Source: Pyramidobacter porci
GTDB lineage: Bacteria > Synergistota > Synergistia > Synergistales > Dethiosulfovibrionaceae
Direction of reading: 5' to 3'
Assembly (NCBI RefSeq): GCF_009695745.1
Contig: NZ_VUNH01000010.1
Coordinates: forward strand, 78,954-142,953
DNA length: 64,000 nt
Below the pieces are notes generated by a model that was not told where the DNA came from, did not search any database, and saw only the letters and a program-made list of their open reading frames with translations. Made by a program: the position numbers and the translations under genes. Every line of letters starts with the position of its first letter. Within the stretch, counting starts at the first letter, position 1. Of this stretch, positions 42,091 to 50,436 are shown one piece after another.

Positions 42091-42585
42091 ATGTCCATAG
42101 CAGTTGTTTACGGCAGCACGACCGGTATGACGGAGGAAGCTGCGTCGAAGATCGCGTCGATCCTTCAGGCCGATTGCCTGAACGTTGCGGAAGTTTCTCC
42201 CGAGCAGCTGGCGGGGTACGACGCTCTGATCCTCGGTTCCTCCACATGGGGCGCCGGCGATCTTCAGGACGATTGGGACGCGTTCCTCCCCAAGCTTGAA
42301 GGCATGGATCTGAAGGGCAAGAAGGTCGCCGTGTTTGGCACGGGCGATCACGAAGGTTTCGCCGACACGTTCGGTCTCGCCCTCGTCAAGCTGCGCGAAG
42401 CGGCTGCGGACGCCGGAGCGACTCTGATCGGCGAAGCGCCGGTGGAAGGCTACGACAACATCGACTCCGCGGTCGCCGCGGACGGAAAGTTCGTGGGCCT
42501 GGCGCTGGATTCGCAGAATCAGCCCGAGCTGACCGACGCGCGTATCGAAGCGTGGTGCGGCGTTCTCAAAAGCGCGCTCGCTTAA
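42091..42585 (+). CDS. Flavodoxin
   Basis: Soluble FMN electron carrier, 164 residues, the long-chain flavodoxin size. FMN phosphate loop VVYGSTTGMTEEAA (residues 5-18); isoalloxazine loops SSTWGAGDLQDDW (about 52-64) and FGTGDHEGFADTFG (about 84-97). Start at ATG 42091 after GCAGGAGGTTATAGGA. It can replace ferredoxin when iron is scarce; the strong promoter with a palindromic operator and a nearby DtxR-family gene fit iron-dependent repression (inference). Confidence 0.95.
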   Translation: MSIAVVYGSTTGMTEEAASKIASILQADCLNVAEVSPEQLAGYDALILGSSTWGAGDLQDDWDAFLPKLEGMDLKGKKVAVFGTGDHEGFADTFGLALVKLREAAADAGATLIGEAPVEGYDNIDSAVAADGKFVGLALDSQNQPELTDARIEAWCGVLKSALA

Positions 42586-42737
42586 GGAGCAGCCCTTTCG
42601 TCCGACCGCGCCGAAAAGTTTTGTTGAAGGAAGAAAAAGCGTTTTTCCTTTAACTGCAAAATTTTCGAGGCGGCGAAAGGTTTTGTATCTTCTTTCGCAG
42701 TGATGGTACTTGCAAAACTCGCCCTTTAATGGCATCA

Positions 42738-42753
42738 TATAAGTTAGCTTATA
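42738..42753. promoter_or_regulatory. Palindrome upstream of the DtxR-family gene
   Basis: TATAAG-TTAG-CTTATA, 23 nt upstream of the start and overlapping a likely -10 region; probable autoregulatory site. Confidence 0.5.
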
Positions 42754-42775
42754 AGAATGAAAGCGAGGGGTAGAC

Positions 42776-43144
42776 ATGCAAATACATCAGTCTGCGGAGG
42801 ATTATCTGGAAAAGATCTTGATGCTCCACGAACGGCTGGGTTATGCCCGATCGGTGGACATCGCCACGGAGCTGAACGTGACAAAACCGAGCGTAAGCGT
42901 GGCGATGAAGCGCCTGCGCGAGAACAATTACATTCTCATGGACAAGGACGGTCTGATCACTCTGACCCCCGCGGGCAGGGAGATCGCCGATCGGATCTAC
43001 GATCGTCACAAGGTGCTTTCGGCCTTTTTCAGAGAACTCGGAGTGGACAGCGAAGTCGCGGCGGAAGACGCCTGCAAAGTGGAACACGTCATTTCCGACG
43101 AAAGCTTTGCCGCGGTGTGCCGTTTCGTTCATAAGTCGCTCTGA
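42776..43144 (+). CDS. DtxR family metal-dependent regulator
   Basis: Metal-sensing repressor, 122 residues, short DtxR/MntR type without SH3 domain. HTH: RSVDIATELNVTKPSVSVAMKRL (about 25-47). Metal/dimerisation domain: GREIADRIYDRHKVLSAFFREL then GVDSEVAAEDACKVEHVISD (about 67-110), with the conserved Glu, His, Asp and Cys positions of Fe/Mn binding (RHKVL, EDACKVEH). Likely responds to iron or manganese and may control the adjacent flavodoxin/DUF2023 genes; the regulon cannot be shown from this window. Confidence 0.9.
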   Translation: MQIHQSAEDYLEKILMLHERLGYARSVDIATELNVTKPSVSVAMKRLRENNYILMDKDGLITLTPAGREIADRIYDRHKVLSAFFRELGVDSEVAAEDACKVEHVISDESFAAVCRFVHKSL

Positions 43145-43520
43145 GCCTTTCCTTTTCATTGGATGTTCGCCGCCTCCCCCCGGCGGCTTATGTCGCGGAT
43201 TTCCCTTTTCTCTTGCCTGCTCGGCAGCGGGCGCAACGGGCCGCCTCCCCCTTAAAAAATTGGCAGTCCATGCAAAGTTTTCGTGCGCTTTCGCGTCTCC
43301 CCCCAGATGCGATGGAACGCAGTGACATGCCGGCAGAAATGCAGTACAGCACTTCCAACACACAAACACCCCATAAGAACGCCGCCGGTCTGTCCCCCAG
43401 ACCGGCGGCGTTCTTATGTCTGCGCGGATCGTAAAGAACGCGGGAAACGCGGTGCTTCCAATTTCGTCGCTCCTGTTTTAAAATAAACTTAATCAACGTT
43501 GAATGAAAGGAAGGATTCCC
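43145..43520. other. 376-bp intergenic region after the DtxR-type gene
   Basis: No supported gene. It contains a hairpin (43375-43416) and a 46-codon minus-strand frame with two CxxC pairs (43188-43328) that lacks a ribosome site; I do not call it. Confidence 0.5.
43375..43416. terminator. Perfect hairpin in the DtxR downstream region
   Basis: AAGAACGCCGCCGGTCTG pairs perfectly with CAGACCGGCGGCGTTCTT around five bases; no long T run, so function is likely but not certain. Confidence 0.6.
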
Positions 43521-44648
43521 GTGAAAAAATTGTTGCTTGCGCTCCTCTTTTGCGCATTCTGCGCCGTCGGCGCTCCGGCGTTCGTGTTCGACGAGCCGAT
43601 CTCGCTCGTCAAGGCGAAGAGCGGCACCGAGTATTTCCTGGACGAGTTCGATTACAACGAATCCAGCGGGCGGCTGACCGTCGTCATCAACGGACATTAC
43701 AGCGACGCCGAAAAGCTGAAGACGATCGAATGGCTGACGAAAAAGAAGGGCGTGTCGTTCGTCAAAGCCCGAAAGCTGACCAACAACATCTTCTGCTTCC
43801 GGTTCAACGAGGCCGGCGACCAGTTTCAGCGCGTGTACGACCGCTATTTCGACGAGGACGGCGAACTGATCGCCGACGTGCCCGTCAACAAGAAAAAATG
43901 GGAGCCTTCCAAGCCCAAGCTCACCTCCGGCATGGCCTATTCCGTCGCTATGGAAGCGTTGGACGCGCAGAGCGAGCCCGACGACCGCGCCGCTCGTTCC
44001 GGCGACGGTCCCGACGAACCCGCCGCGGCGGACGGCGAACCGCTGAATTGGGCGAATAGTTCCTACGCCTCCGCCGCGGCCGCCGTCAAAAAGGGCGCCG
44101 ACGTCAACGCTTTCATCCCCTACACCGACACCGAAGGCAACGAGCTGGAAGGGTACGTCATCGCCGTCGTGGCGAGCCGTACCGACAAGGACGCGGGGCG
44201 CATCCTCGGGCTGATGCTCGATTCCGGCGCCGATCTCGAGAACGAGCCTCAGGCGCTGGCCAACTACATCCGCGCGCAAGGCGGCAAGGTCGACATGGCC
44301 GTAGTGGACCGCATGGCCAGGTCGAAAGCGCAGCTCAATCCGGCCCTGCTGGCCTGTTCCGTCAAACCCTATCCCGGCGACGCGCTGGCGCGGAAACTGA
44401 TCGAAGCGGGCGCGAGCGTGAACGACATCGCCGATCAGAACAGCTCCATGCTGCTTGAGGCGCTGAACGCCAAGGCCGATCCGCGCCTGATCAAACTGCT
44501 GATCGCCAACGGCGCCGACGTCGAGCTTGAAGGCGAGGTCTGGGAAGGCGACATGGAAAACGGCGAAACAGTCCGCGGCACGCCGCTGGACATCGCCAAG
44601 CGCCGCGGCTACGGCCAGGACATCCTCGACCTGCTCGCGCACAGATGA
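43521..44648 (+). CDS. Secreted ankyrin-repeat protein with a paralogous N-terminal domain
   Basis: Exported protein of 375 residues; GTG start after GGAAGGATTCCC. Signal peptide 1-20 (KKLLLALLFCAFCAVGAPAF). Residues 21-125 form a domain shared with the next gene (GTEYFLDEFDYNESSGRLTV; CFRFNEAGDQFQRVYDRYFD). From about 170 to the end there are ankyrin-like repeats: ILGLMLDSGADLENEPQALA, LARKLIEAGASVNDIADQN, LIKLLIANGADVELEGE and a capping TPLDIAKRRGYGQDILDLLA. Periplasmic or surface protein-protein interaction is likely; no enzymatic motif is seen. Confidence 0.8.
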   Translation: MKKLLLALLFCAFCAVGAPAFVFDEPISLVKAKSGTEYFLDEFDYNESSGRLTVVINGHYSDAEKLKTIEWLTKKKGVSFVKARKLTNNIFCFRFNEAGDQFQRVYDRYFDEDGELIADVPVNKKKWEPSKPKLTSGMAYSVAMEALDAQSEPDDRAARSGDGPDEPAAADGEPLNWANSSYASAAAAVKKGADVNAFIPYTDTEGNELEGYVIAVVASRTDKDAGRILGLMLDSGADLENEPQALANYIRAQGGKVDMAVVDRMARSKAQLNPALLACSVKPYPGDALARKLIEAGASVNDIADQNSSMLLEALNAKADPRLIKLLIANGADVELEGEVWEGDMENGETVRGTPLDIAKRRGYGQDILDLLAHR

Positions 44649-44659
44649 GGGACATTTGG

Positions 44660-44688
44660 AGCTCCGGTTTCAACCGGGGCTTTTTTTG
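44660..44688 (+). terminator. Terminator of the ankyrin-repeat gene
   Basis: GCTCCGGTT-TC-AACCGGGGC followed by seven T; the T run merges into the -35 hexamer of the next promoter. Confidence 0.85.
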
Positions 44689-44714
44689 TCCCTGAGATCG
44701 CGTCATGCTATAAT
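44686..44714 (+). promoter_or_regulatory. Promoter of the second secreted protein
   Basis: TTGTCC, 17-nt spacer, TATAAT, 38 nt before the ATG; overlaps the upstream terminator's T run by 2-3 nt. Confidence 0.78.
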
Positions 44715-44752
44715 TGACCACGTTACAAATCCATTTGAAAGGACCGTGAGCT

Positions 44753-45619
44753 ATGAAAAAACTGATTTTTACGTTCCTGTTCATCATGAGCTGCACCGCG
44801 GCTTTCGCCGCCGCGCCCGCCGAGCCGATCCTGCTCGATACGACCCGCACGGGAAATGATTTCTACCTCAACGAATACTCCAAAGACGCCGAAAACGGCA
44901 TGATCTCCGTCGTGATACGCTGCGTCCTCTCGGAGAGCGAGATCCGGCGGCTCTCCGCGCTGATGGTGAAACAGGATATTCCCGCCGACCAGGCAGCCGG
45001 CGTGAAGTACAACGACTTCTGCCTGCGCTATTCCAACGATGGCACCCGATACCAGCGCCGCTACGACCGCTACGTCGACGTCAATGGCGCTATCATCCGC
45101 CGCCTGCGCGTCAACCCTGACGATTGGTTCGACACGACCAACTCCGCGGCGCTGCTGCCTGCAAAGGCGTTGGCCGAAGCCAGCCGCTTGCTGGACCAGC
45201 CTGATCCGCTGCCCAAGAGCGCGCTCGAACTGACGCCCGTCGAACCGGCGGACGCCAATTCGCCGCAGTCTTCCTCGCCCAAGAAGGCCGAGAAAGTCGA
45301 CGCGATGATAGAAGCCTACCGCGCCAACGTGGCCCGCTTCGAGGCCCAGTACGAAAACGCGCTTACGCAAGTGCAGGGACGCATGGGCGACATGGGCGTG
45401 TCCGGCGACCTGTACACCGTGCTCCTCCAGTCCGAGAAAGAGGGCGGCGATTCGATCCTCTGCTATTTCGACGCCGATGACCGCGGCGACCTGGCCAAGT
45501 GCAGCAAAGGCGACCTGCTGATCGTCGAAGGCGCCTACCGCCGCACCAAGGTCCGCAACGCCGTCTTCGCTCTGGACCGCTGCAACGTGATCAAAAACAT
45601 CACAGCCGGCGGGAAGTGA
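44753..45619 (+). CDS. Secreted protein, paralogue of the ankyrin protein N-terminus with OB-like C-terminus
   Basis: Exported protein of 288 residues. Signal peptide 1-20 (FTFLFIMSCTAAFAAAP). Residues 21-125 parallel the previous gene: GNDFYLNEYSKDAENGMISV and CLRYSNDGTRYQRRYDRYVD match GTEYFLDEFDYNESSGRLTV and CFRFNEAGDQFQRVYDRYFD. A linker and coiled segment (about 175-215) are followed by a C-terminal part (ILCYFDADDRGDLAKCSKGD, LLIVEGAYRR) that looks like a small OB-fold of the tRNA_anti-like type. I do not recognise the family; function unknown. Follows its own promoter. Confidence 0.72.
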   Translation: MKKLIFTFLFIMSCTAAFAAAPAEPILLDTTRTGNDFYLNEYSKDAENGMISVVIRCVLSESEIRRLSALMVKQDIPADQAAGVKYNDFCLRYSNDGTRYQRRYDRYVDVNGAIIRRLRVNPDDWFDTTNSAALLPAKALAEASRLLDQPDPLPKSALELTPVEPADANSPQSSSPKKAEKVDAMIEAYRANVARFEAQYENALTQVQGRMGDMGVSGDLYTVLLQSEKEGGDSILCYFDADDRGDLAKCSKGDLLIVEGAYRRTKVRNAVFALDRCNVIKNITAGGK

Positions 45620-45691
45620 GCTTAAGACAAAAAAAAATTGTAATAGGGAGCGAAACGGCGCGAAGTTCACAAAAAACCGCGCCGTCTCACA

Positions 45692-45741
45692 AGAAGCCCT
45701 GCGAGGAGTAAAAAGTCACTCCTCGCAGGGCTTCTCTTTTG
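45692..45741 (+). terminator. Terminator upstream of the cas operon
   Basis: GAAGCCCTGCGAGGAGT pairs with ACTCCTCGCAGGGCTTC, then TCTTTTGC. It separates the secreted-protein gene from cas3. Confidence 0.88.
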
Positions 45742-45754
45742 CTGCAGCGCCAGA

Positions 45755-45783
45755 CTGAAATTCATTCTTTTTTATGGTATACT
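45755..45783 (+). promoter_or_regulatory. Possible cas operon promoter
   Basis: CTGAAA, 17-nt spacer, TATACT, in the AT-rich 80-bp gap before cas3. Two TAGAATAGA copies follow before the start; their role is unknown. Confidence 0.45.
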
Positions 45784-45823
45784 AATTAAATAACTAGAAT
45801 AGACACAAATAGAATAGAGGCAG

Positions 45824-48421
45824 GTGAAAACCTTGAAAGACAAAGATCCTTTTTCTGCCAGTGACATCGCGTCCCTCGTCTGGGCGAAGAGTTCTCCTTA
45901 TAAAAGTCTGAAACGACACATGATCGAAACGGGCTGCTGCGCTCAGGTTCTGATGCGTAAAGGCCCGGGGCAGCCTTTTTTGAAAGAATTGAGCCGCCTG
46001 ACGGGGCGCAGCGACGATGAAAACATCCGCTTGATCGGTTACATTACGGCGCTCCACGATATCGGCAAGTGCCATCCGGTTTTTCAGAAGAGCGCGGACG
46101 ATCTGCCGCAAGTTCAGCGTCTCAAAGAAGCGGGGTGCTTAGCGTCATCTGGTGTTCGCTGCCACTTTCGCCACGAACTCTATTCGGAAGAGGTCCTCGA
46201 TCGGATCTGGAAAAAAACGCAGTTTTTCCCCCGCGACACGCGCGACACGATCACCCGCGTCCTGTCCATGCATCATCAAGGAAAAAACGGCGGAAGTTGT
46301 GAAATCGAGAGAGAAACGTCTCTGTGGGAGCAGGCGCAGGATCAACTGGAGCGTGAAATGCGCCAGGTCTTTCAGGTCTCGCAGTTGCCCCCCATGCCTG
46401 ATTTTGGGCGCGGTGACGCCTTTGCCCTCAGCCTGATGGGGGTAGTCATCCTTTCCGACTGGCTCGCTTCCAGCGAGATATTCGAAAAATTTGCCGTTAC
46501 AGAAACCCCTTCGCTGAGCGATATTCGCGCCGCCGCGAAACGGACCGTGGAGAACTGCGGCCTTGTAAGCGGAACGAAACTGACTTCATACGACGATTTC
46601 TGCGAACTCTGGCCTGAAATTTCGCGTGAAGGGATGCGCCCGCTGCAAAAAGAATGCGCCGGCATGGATTATCATGACACTTCGCTGTGTCTGCTTGAAG
46701 CGCCCATGGGCGAAGGCAAAACCGAAGCGGCGCTGTACGCCGTCAGCCGCATGATGGAAACGCGCGGCAAAGACGGCTTCTATGTGGCGCTGCCCACGTC
46801 GGCGACCAGCAATCAGATGCACGCTCGCGTCAACGAGCTTTTCCAGCGGCACGGACTTGCCCCGTCACGGCTACTTCACAGTATGGCCTGGCTCGTTGAC
46901 GCCCAGGCGCAGCATCATCATGCCAGCCTTGGAGACGACGATGACCGTCAAAGCCTTGCCCAATGGCTGATGCCGCTGCGTCGCGGCCTGTTGAGCCAGT
47001 ATGCCGTCGGCACCGTCGATCAGGCGATGATGTCCGTGATGCAGATCAAATACGGCGTGTTGCGGCTGCTCGGGCTGACGGACAAGATCCTTGTCGTTGA
47101 TGAGATCCACGCCTATGACGCTTACATGGCGCAAATCATCGAACAGCTCATCGCGTGGTGCCGCGCGCTCGGCATCCCGGTCGTGCTGCTGTCGGCCACG
47201 CTGCCGCTAGCCAAGAAGAAGGAACTGCTTGCGGCCGCCGGCGCTTTGGAATATGAGCCTTCCGGCGACTATCCGCTGGTTACCTCCGTCAGGAGCGACG
47301 GGACTGTGACGGAACGCTCCGTTAAGGCTTTTATACAGCGCCGCTATTGTTTTACCCTGCGCCCTGTCATGAATGACCGCGAAGCCGTCGCCTCACTCGC
47401 CGTCGATAAGGTCAAAAACGGCGGCTGTCTCTGTTTGCTGATGGACACGGTCAAAGGCGCGCAGGCGCTTTATCCGCTGCTGAAAGAAAAGGCGACGCCA
47501 GACACCGAACTGATCGTGTTCCACGCGCGCTTTACCGCCGAACGCCGCCAGCAGATCGAAAGCGAATGCATCGCAAAATTCGGACGGAATGCCGGAGCAA
47601 ACCGTCCTAAAAAAGCCATTCTGCTGTGTACGCAAGTCGTCGAACAGTCGCTCGACGTCGATTTTGACTTCATGATGACGGAGATCGCGCCGATCGATTT
47701 GCTGCTTCAGCGCGCCGGGCGCGTGTTCCGCCATGACGGTACCACACGTCCTGACGGCTGCGTCCGTCCTCAAATCGACGTGCTCGTTCCGCCGAAACAC
47801 AATTTTGCGGCAATAGAAAAGATTTACTACCACATTCTGCTGGAGCGGACTGAAAAATATCTCGCGGCGCACAATGTCATCACTGTCCCCGAAGAAATGC
47901 GCCAATGTATCGAGGAAGTTTATTCAGAGCAATCGCATGATGGCGAACTCCAGAAATTCAGCGAGAAGCTCTTTAGCGAACAGTTGCAGGAAGCGCAAGC
48001 CGAAGGCATCATTCTCCCCCCCCCGAAAGACGAGCGTTTCTTCGCACGCGGCAAAGACGCCCGTCATTTTTTCGGACTCAGAGACGATGAAGACTCTCAG
48101 TTCTGCGCATTGAAAACCAGACTTGGCTCCGACAGCCGCAGAGTGGCGCTACTCCAGCCGGAATTGTTCCACCTCGCGCGCGAAAATTCCGATCGCGCCG
48201 ACGTGGCCCGTCAAGTGTTGATGCAGACCGTCAATCTACGACTGTTCGACGCGCCGGAATCGGAGGAAAGAAAAGGCGTTATCGGGAAAAACTTTTTTGA
48301 GGGCGAAAAACTGTTAAAAGGCTGTCTTGTGTTACAACTTGAAGAAGACAACACGGCAAGCTGGGGCAGTATAAAAATTATAAAAGATGATATAATTGGA
48401 ATTCAGATGGAAGGAGTGTGA
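45824..48421 (+). CDS. cas3: CRISPR-associated helicase/nuclease Cas3
   Basis: Effector nuclease-helicase of type I-E CRISPR interference, 865 residues; recruited by Cascade, it nicks and unwinds target DNA. HD nuclease: His32, His78-Asp79 (TALHDIGKCH), His117 (FRHE), His150-His151, Asp212 (LSDW). Helicase: Walker A PMGEGKT (294-300), DEIH box (426-429), SATLP (about 457) and motif VI QRAGRVFRHDG (about 655). The GTG at 45824 is used as start; a TTG three codons later with AGGCAGGTG upstream is an alternative. All catalytic residues look intact. First gene of the cas operon, 4 bp before cse1. Confidence 0.95.
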   Translation: MKTLKDKDPFSASDIASLVWAKSSPYKSLKRHMIETGCCAQVLMRKGPGQPFLKELSRLTGRSDDENIRLIGYITALHDIGKCHPVFQKSADDLPQVQRLKEAGCLASSGVRCHFRHELYSEEVLDRIWKKTQFFPRDTRDTITRVLSMHHQGKNGGSCEIERETSLWEQAQDQLEREMRQVFQVSQLPPMPDFGRGDAFALSLMGVVILSDWLASSEIFEKFAVTETPSLSDIRAAAKRTVENCGLVSGTKLTSYDDFCELWPEISREGMRPLQKECAGMDYHDTSLCLLEAPMGEGKTEAALYAVSRMMETRGKDGFYVALPTSATSNQMHARVNELFQRHGLAPSRLLHSMAWLVDAQAQHHHASLGDDDDRQSLAQWLMPLRRGLLSQYAVGTVDQAMMSVMQIKYGVLRLLGLTDKILVVDEIHAYDAYMAQIIEQLIAWCRALGIPVVLLSATLPLAKKKELLAAAGALEYEPSGDYPLVTSVRSDGTVTERSVKAFIQRRYCFTLRPVMNDREAVASLAVDKVKNGGCLCLLMDTVKGAQALYPLLKEKATPDTELIVFHARFTAERRQQIESECIAKFGRNAGANRPKKAILLCTQVVEQSLDVDFDFMMTEIAPIDLLLQRAGRVFRHDGTTRPDGCVRPQIDVLVPPKHNFAAIEKIYYHILLERTEKYLAAHNVITVPEEMRQCIEEVYSEQSHDGELQKFSEKLFSEQLQEAQAEGIILPPPKDERFFARGKDARHFFGLRDDEDSQFCALKTRLGSDSRRVALLQPELFHLARENSDRADVARQVLMQTVNLRLFDAPESEERKGVIGKNFFEGEKLLKGCLVLQLEEDNTASWGSIKIIKDDIIGIQMEGV

Positions 48422-48425
48422 TGGC

Positions 48426-49919
48426 ATGGCTGTTTTTGACGTGCTTCGCGAGCCGTGGATCCCGGCTCTACGAATGAACGGGAGCCCTGTGAGCCTAGGG
48501 ATTCTCGATCTTCTGGAGCAGGCGCATGAGCTGAAAGCATTGGGCAGTGAAAGTCTGTTGGAAAATTATTCCATCTTTCGTTTGCTGGCAGCTTTTCTGA
48601 TGGACGCCTATACGCCGGAATATATCGATGATCGCCGGCAAATTCTGGAGAGCGGGCATTTCGATCCCGTCGTTTTGCAACGATATGTCGAGCAGTGCGT
48701 AGCGGAAGGCGACAGCTTCAACTTGTTCGACGAAAAGCGCCCTTTTATGCAGGCGCGGTATGATGAGAAGTACGATAAAAAGACCGTTCCGGTCGCAGTG
48801 CTCGTTCATGCCCTGCCCGCAGGGAACAATCATATTCATTTTGATCATCGTCTGAGTTCGGAACATTGTTTGACTGCGGCTGAAGCTCTGAGGGCGTTGT
48901 GCGCGGCGTATGTATTTTGTACATCAGGCTTGGCAGGGCCATCTTCAGTGAATAATACTCCGTGCATATATGTTGTCTACGAAGGTCAAACACTGTTTGA
49001 ATCGTTGATCGTCAGCATGATCAGCAAAGACGAATGCGAAAGCAAAAATATCCCTTGGAGTGAACCGCCTGTATCTTGGCGAAATGACGATGAAGTCATT
49101 CCTAAAAGCCTCTGCCCGACTGTCTCTCTTATGGCAGCCTTTACGTGGCTTCCGCGACGAGTCACTTTTGTCCCTGTGAAAATTGACGGTGCTCTCTGTG
49201 TCAAAGAAGTTTATTGTCAAGCGGGACTGAATTTTCAGGGAGATGGACGTTGGTATGATCCTCATGTTCCCTACAGAAAAAACAAGAAAGAAGAATGGTA
49301 TTCGGTAAAACCTCAGAGCGGACGCGAGCTCTGGCGCGACGTCGGCGCTGTGACTGCCGCCGACCCCAGCAGTAGTTCAACACGACAGCCTTTAATTCTG
49401 GCAAATTATAAAGAGTTGACTGAAAGTAGAACGTCTCGTCTTTTGAAAGTGCAATTGATCGGACTGGTCACTAATCAGGCTCAATATTTGAGTACCCAGA
49501 GCGACAGCCTCGCCCTGCCGAGTTCTTTTTTGGGAGAAGCAGCACTTGGACGATTGTTGCGCAGCGACCTTCAAGACATTGAGACAATGGCTTTTTATAT
49601 CTTTTCATCTTACGGCAAAATCCTTGACGCGGAAATCGCGACAGAATTACAGACTCAGTTTTATGCCGTTATGTACGAAAAACTTTTCAGCGAGTATTTC
49701 CCATACGTTGCGAAAATCGACCGAAACCAAGACAATTGGGGAGGATTGGCTGGGGAATATCTTGACAATATTCTGAAAAAAATGAGAGACTTGGTAATGC
49801 ATCAGGGCGCGCAGCGCTTCGCCTCCAACGCACGTGCTTTGCGCGACATGTCCGCAGCCGAAACCAGTTTTGTCCGCAACTGTGGATCGTTGCTGAAAAA
49901 GAGGAGGGAAAACAAGTGA
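48426..49919 (+). CDS. cse1: Cascade large subunit Cse1 (CasA/Cas8e)
   Basis: PAM-recognising large subunit of type I-E Cascade, 497 residues. It opens with the family motif FDVLREPWIPALRMNGS (about 4-20); SLGILDLLEQAHELKAL and FNLFDEKRPFMQ follow. The C-terminal part is helical, as in Cse1. Start at 48426 has GAAGGAG 9 nt upstream; the longer frame reaches into cas3. A/T use is a little higher in the middle part than in cas3, without sign of breakage. Stop overlaps the cse2 start. Confidence 0.93.
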   Translation: MAVFDVLREPWIPALRMNGSPVSLGILDLLEQAHELKALGSESLLENYSIFRLLAAFLMDAYTPEYIDDRRQILESGHFDPVVLQRYVEQCVAEGDSFNLFDEKRPFMQARYDEKYDKKTVPVAVLVHALPAGNNHIHFDHRLSSEHCLTAAEALRALCAAYVFCTSGLAGPSSVNNTPCIYVVYEGQTLFESLIVSMISKDECESKNIPWSEPPVSWRNDDEVIPKSLCPTVSLMAAFTWLPRRVTFVPVKIDGALCVKEVYCQAGLNFQGDGRWYDPHVPYRKNKKEEWYSVKPQSGRELWRDVGAVTAADPSSSSTRQPLILANYKELTESRTSRLLKVQLIGLVTNQAQYLSTQSDSLALPSSFLGEAALGRLLRSDLQDIETMAFYIFSSYGKILDAEIATELQTQFYAVMYEKLFSEYFPYVAKIDRNQDNWGGLAGEYLDNILKKMRDLVMHQGAQRFASNARALRDMSAAETSFVRNCGSLLKKRRENK

Positions 49920-50434
49920 ACGAAGAAAAGAAAAAAGAACTGCCCGAACTCGTGAAGAGACTTCCAAACACGTGCCAGCGTACGCTGTTGAAACGTTGCG
50001 CGGGACGCTCTCTTACCGACAGCGTCAAGGCGTTGGGTGCGTACTTTGCCCTCAAACCGGATCACGTGACGCCGTGGCAGGAGGAGCGCCATTTTGCCGT
50101 CGTTTCCTTGTACTGCCTATGGAAAGACGACGAGCGCGGCAGTCAGTTCCCGCTGGAAGAATGCCTCAGGTGCGTAAAAGAAAGCGAAAGCCTTGACCAC
50201 CACGTCATGACTTTGCTCGATTCTCGCTGGGACGAGCATAACGATCTCTTTCAGGCAAAACTCTACCGCCTCGTCCAGCTCGTAAAGTCGCGGGCGCAGG
50301 GTTTCTCGCCCGATTTTGCGCGGCTTTATCAGGATTTGCTTTATTGGGATCATCCCGACCGTTTCATTCAGAAGCGGTGGGCGCGCGTCTATTTCAATGA
50401 AAATACCGACAACCAGACTGAGGAGGAAGAATAA
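49916..50434 (+). CDS. cse2: Cascade small subunit Cse2 (CasB)
   Basis: Helical small subunit of Cascade, 172 residues; two copies stabilise the displaced strand in the E. coli complex. It opens with charged NEEKKKELPELVKRLPNTCQ; GRSLTDSVKALGAYFAL and HFAVVSLYCLWKDDERGSQF (about 60-80) followed by a C-terminal YQDLLYWDHPDRFIQKRWARVYF are characteristic. GTG start inside the last codons of cse1 (GTGA overlap). Acidic tail DNQTEEEE. Confidence 0.92.
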   Translation: MNEEKKKELPELVKRLPNTCQRTLLKRCAGRSLTDSVKALGAYFALKPDHVTPWQEERHFAVVSLYCLWKDDERGSQFPLEECLRCVKESESLDHHVMTLLDSRWDEHNDLFQAKLYRLVQLVKSRAQGFSPDFARLYQDLLYWDHPDRFIQKRWARVYFNENTDNQTEEEE

Positions 50435-50436
50435 CC

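Noticed and set aside
43188..43328. 46-codon minus-strand frame with two CxxC pairs (LCMDCQFFKGEAARCARCRA)
   Set aside because: Suggestive of a small zinc ribbon but has no ribosome site and weak codon bias; not enough to call.
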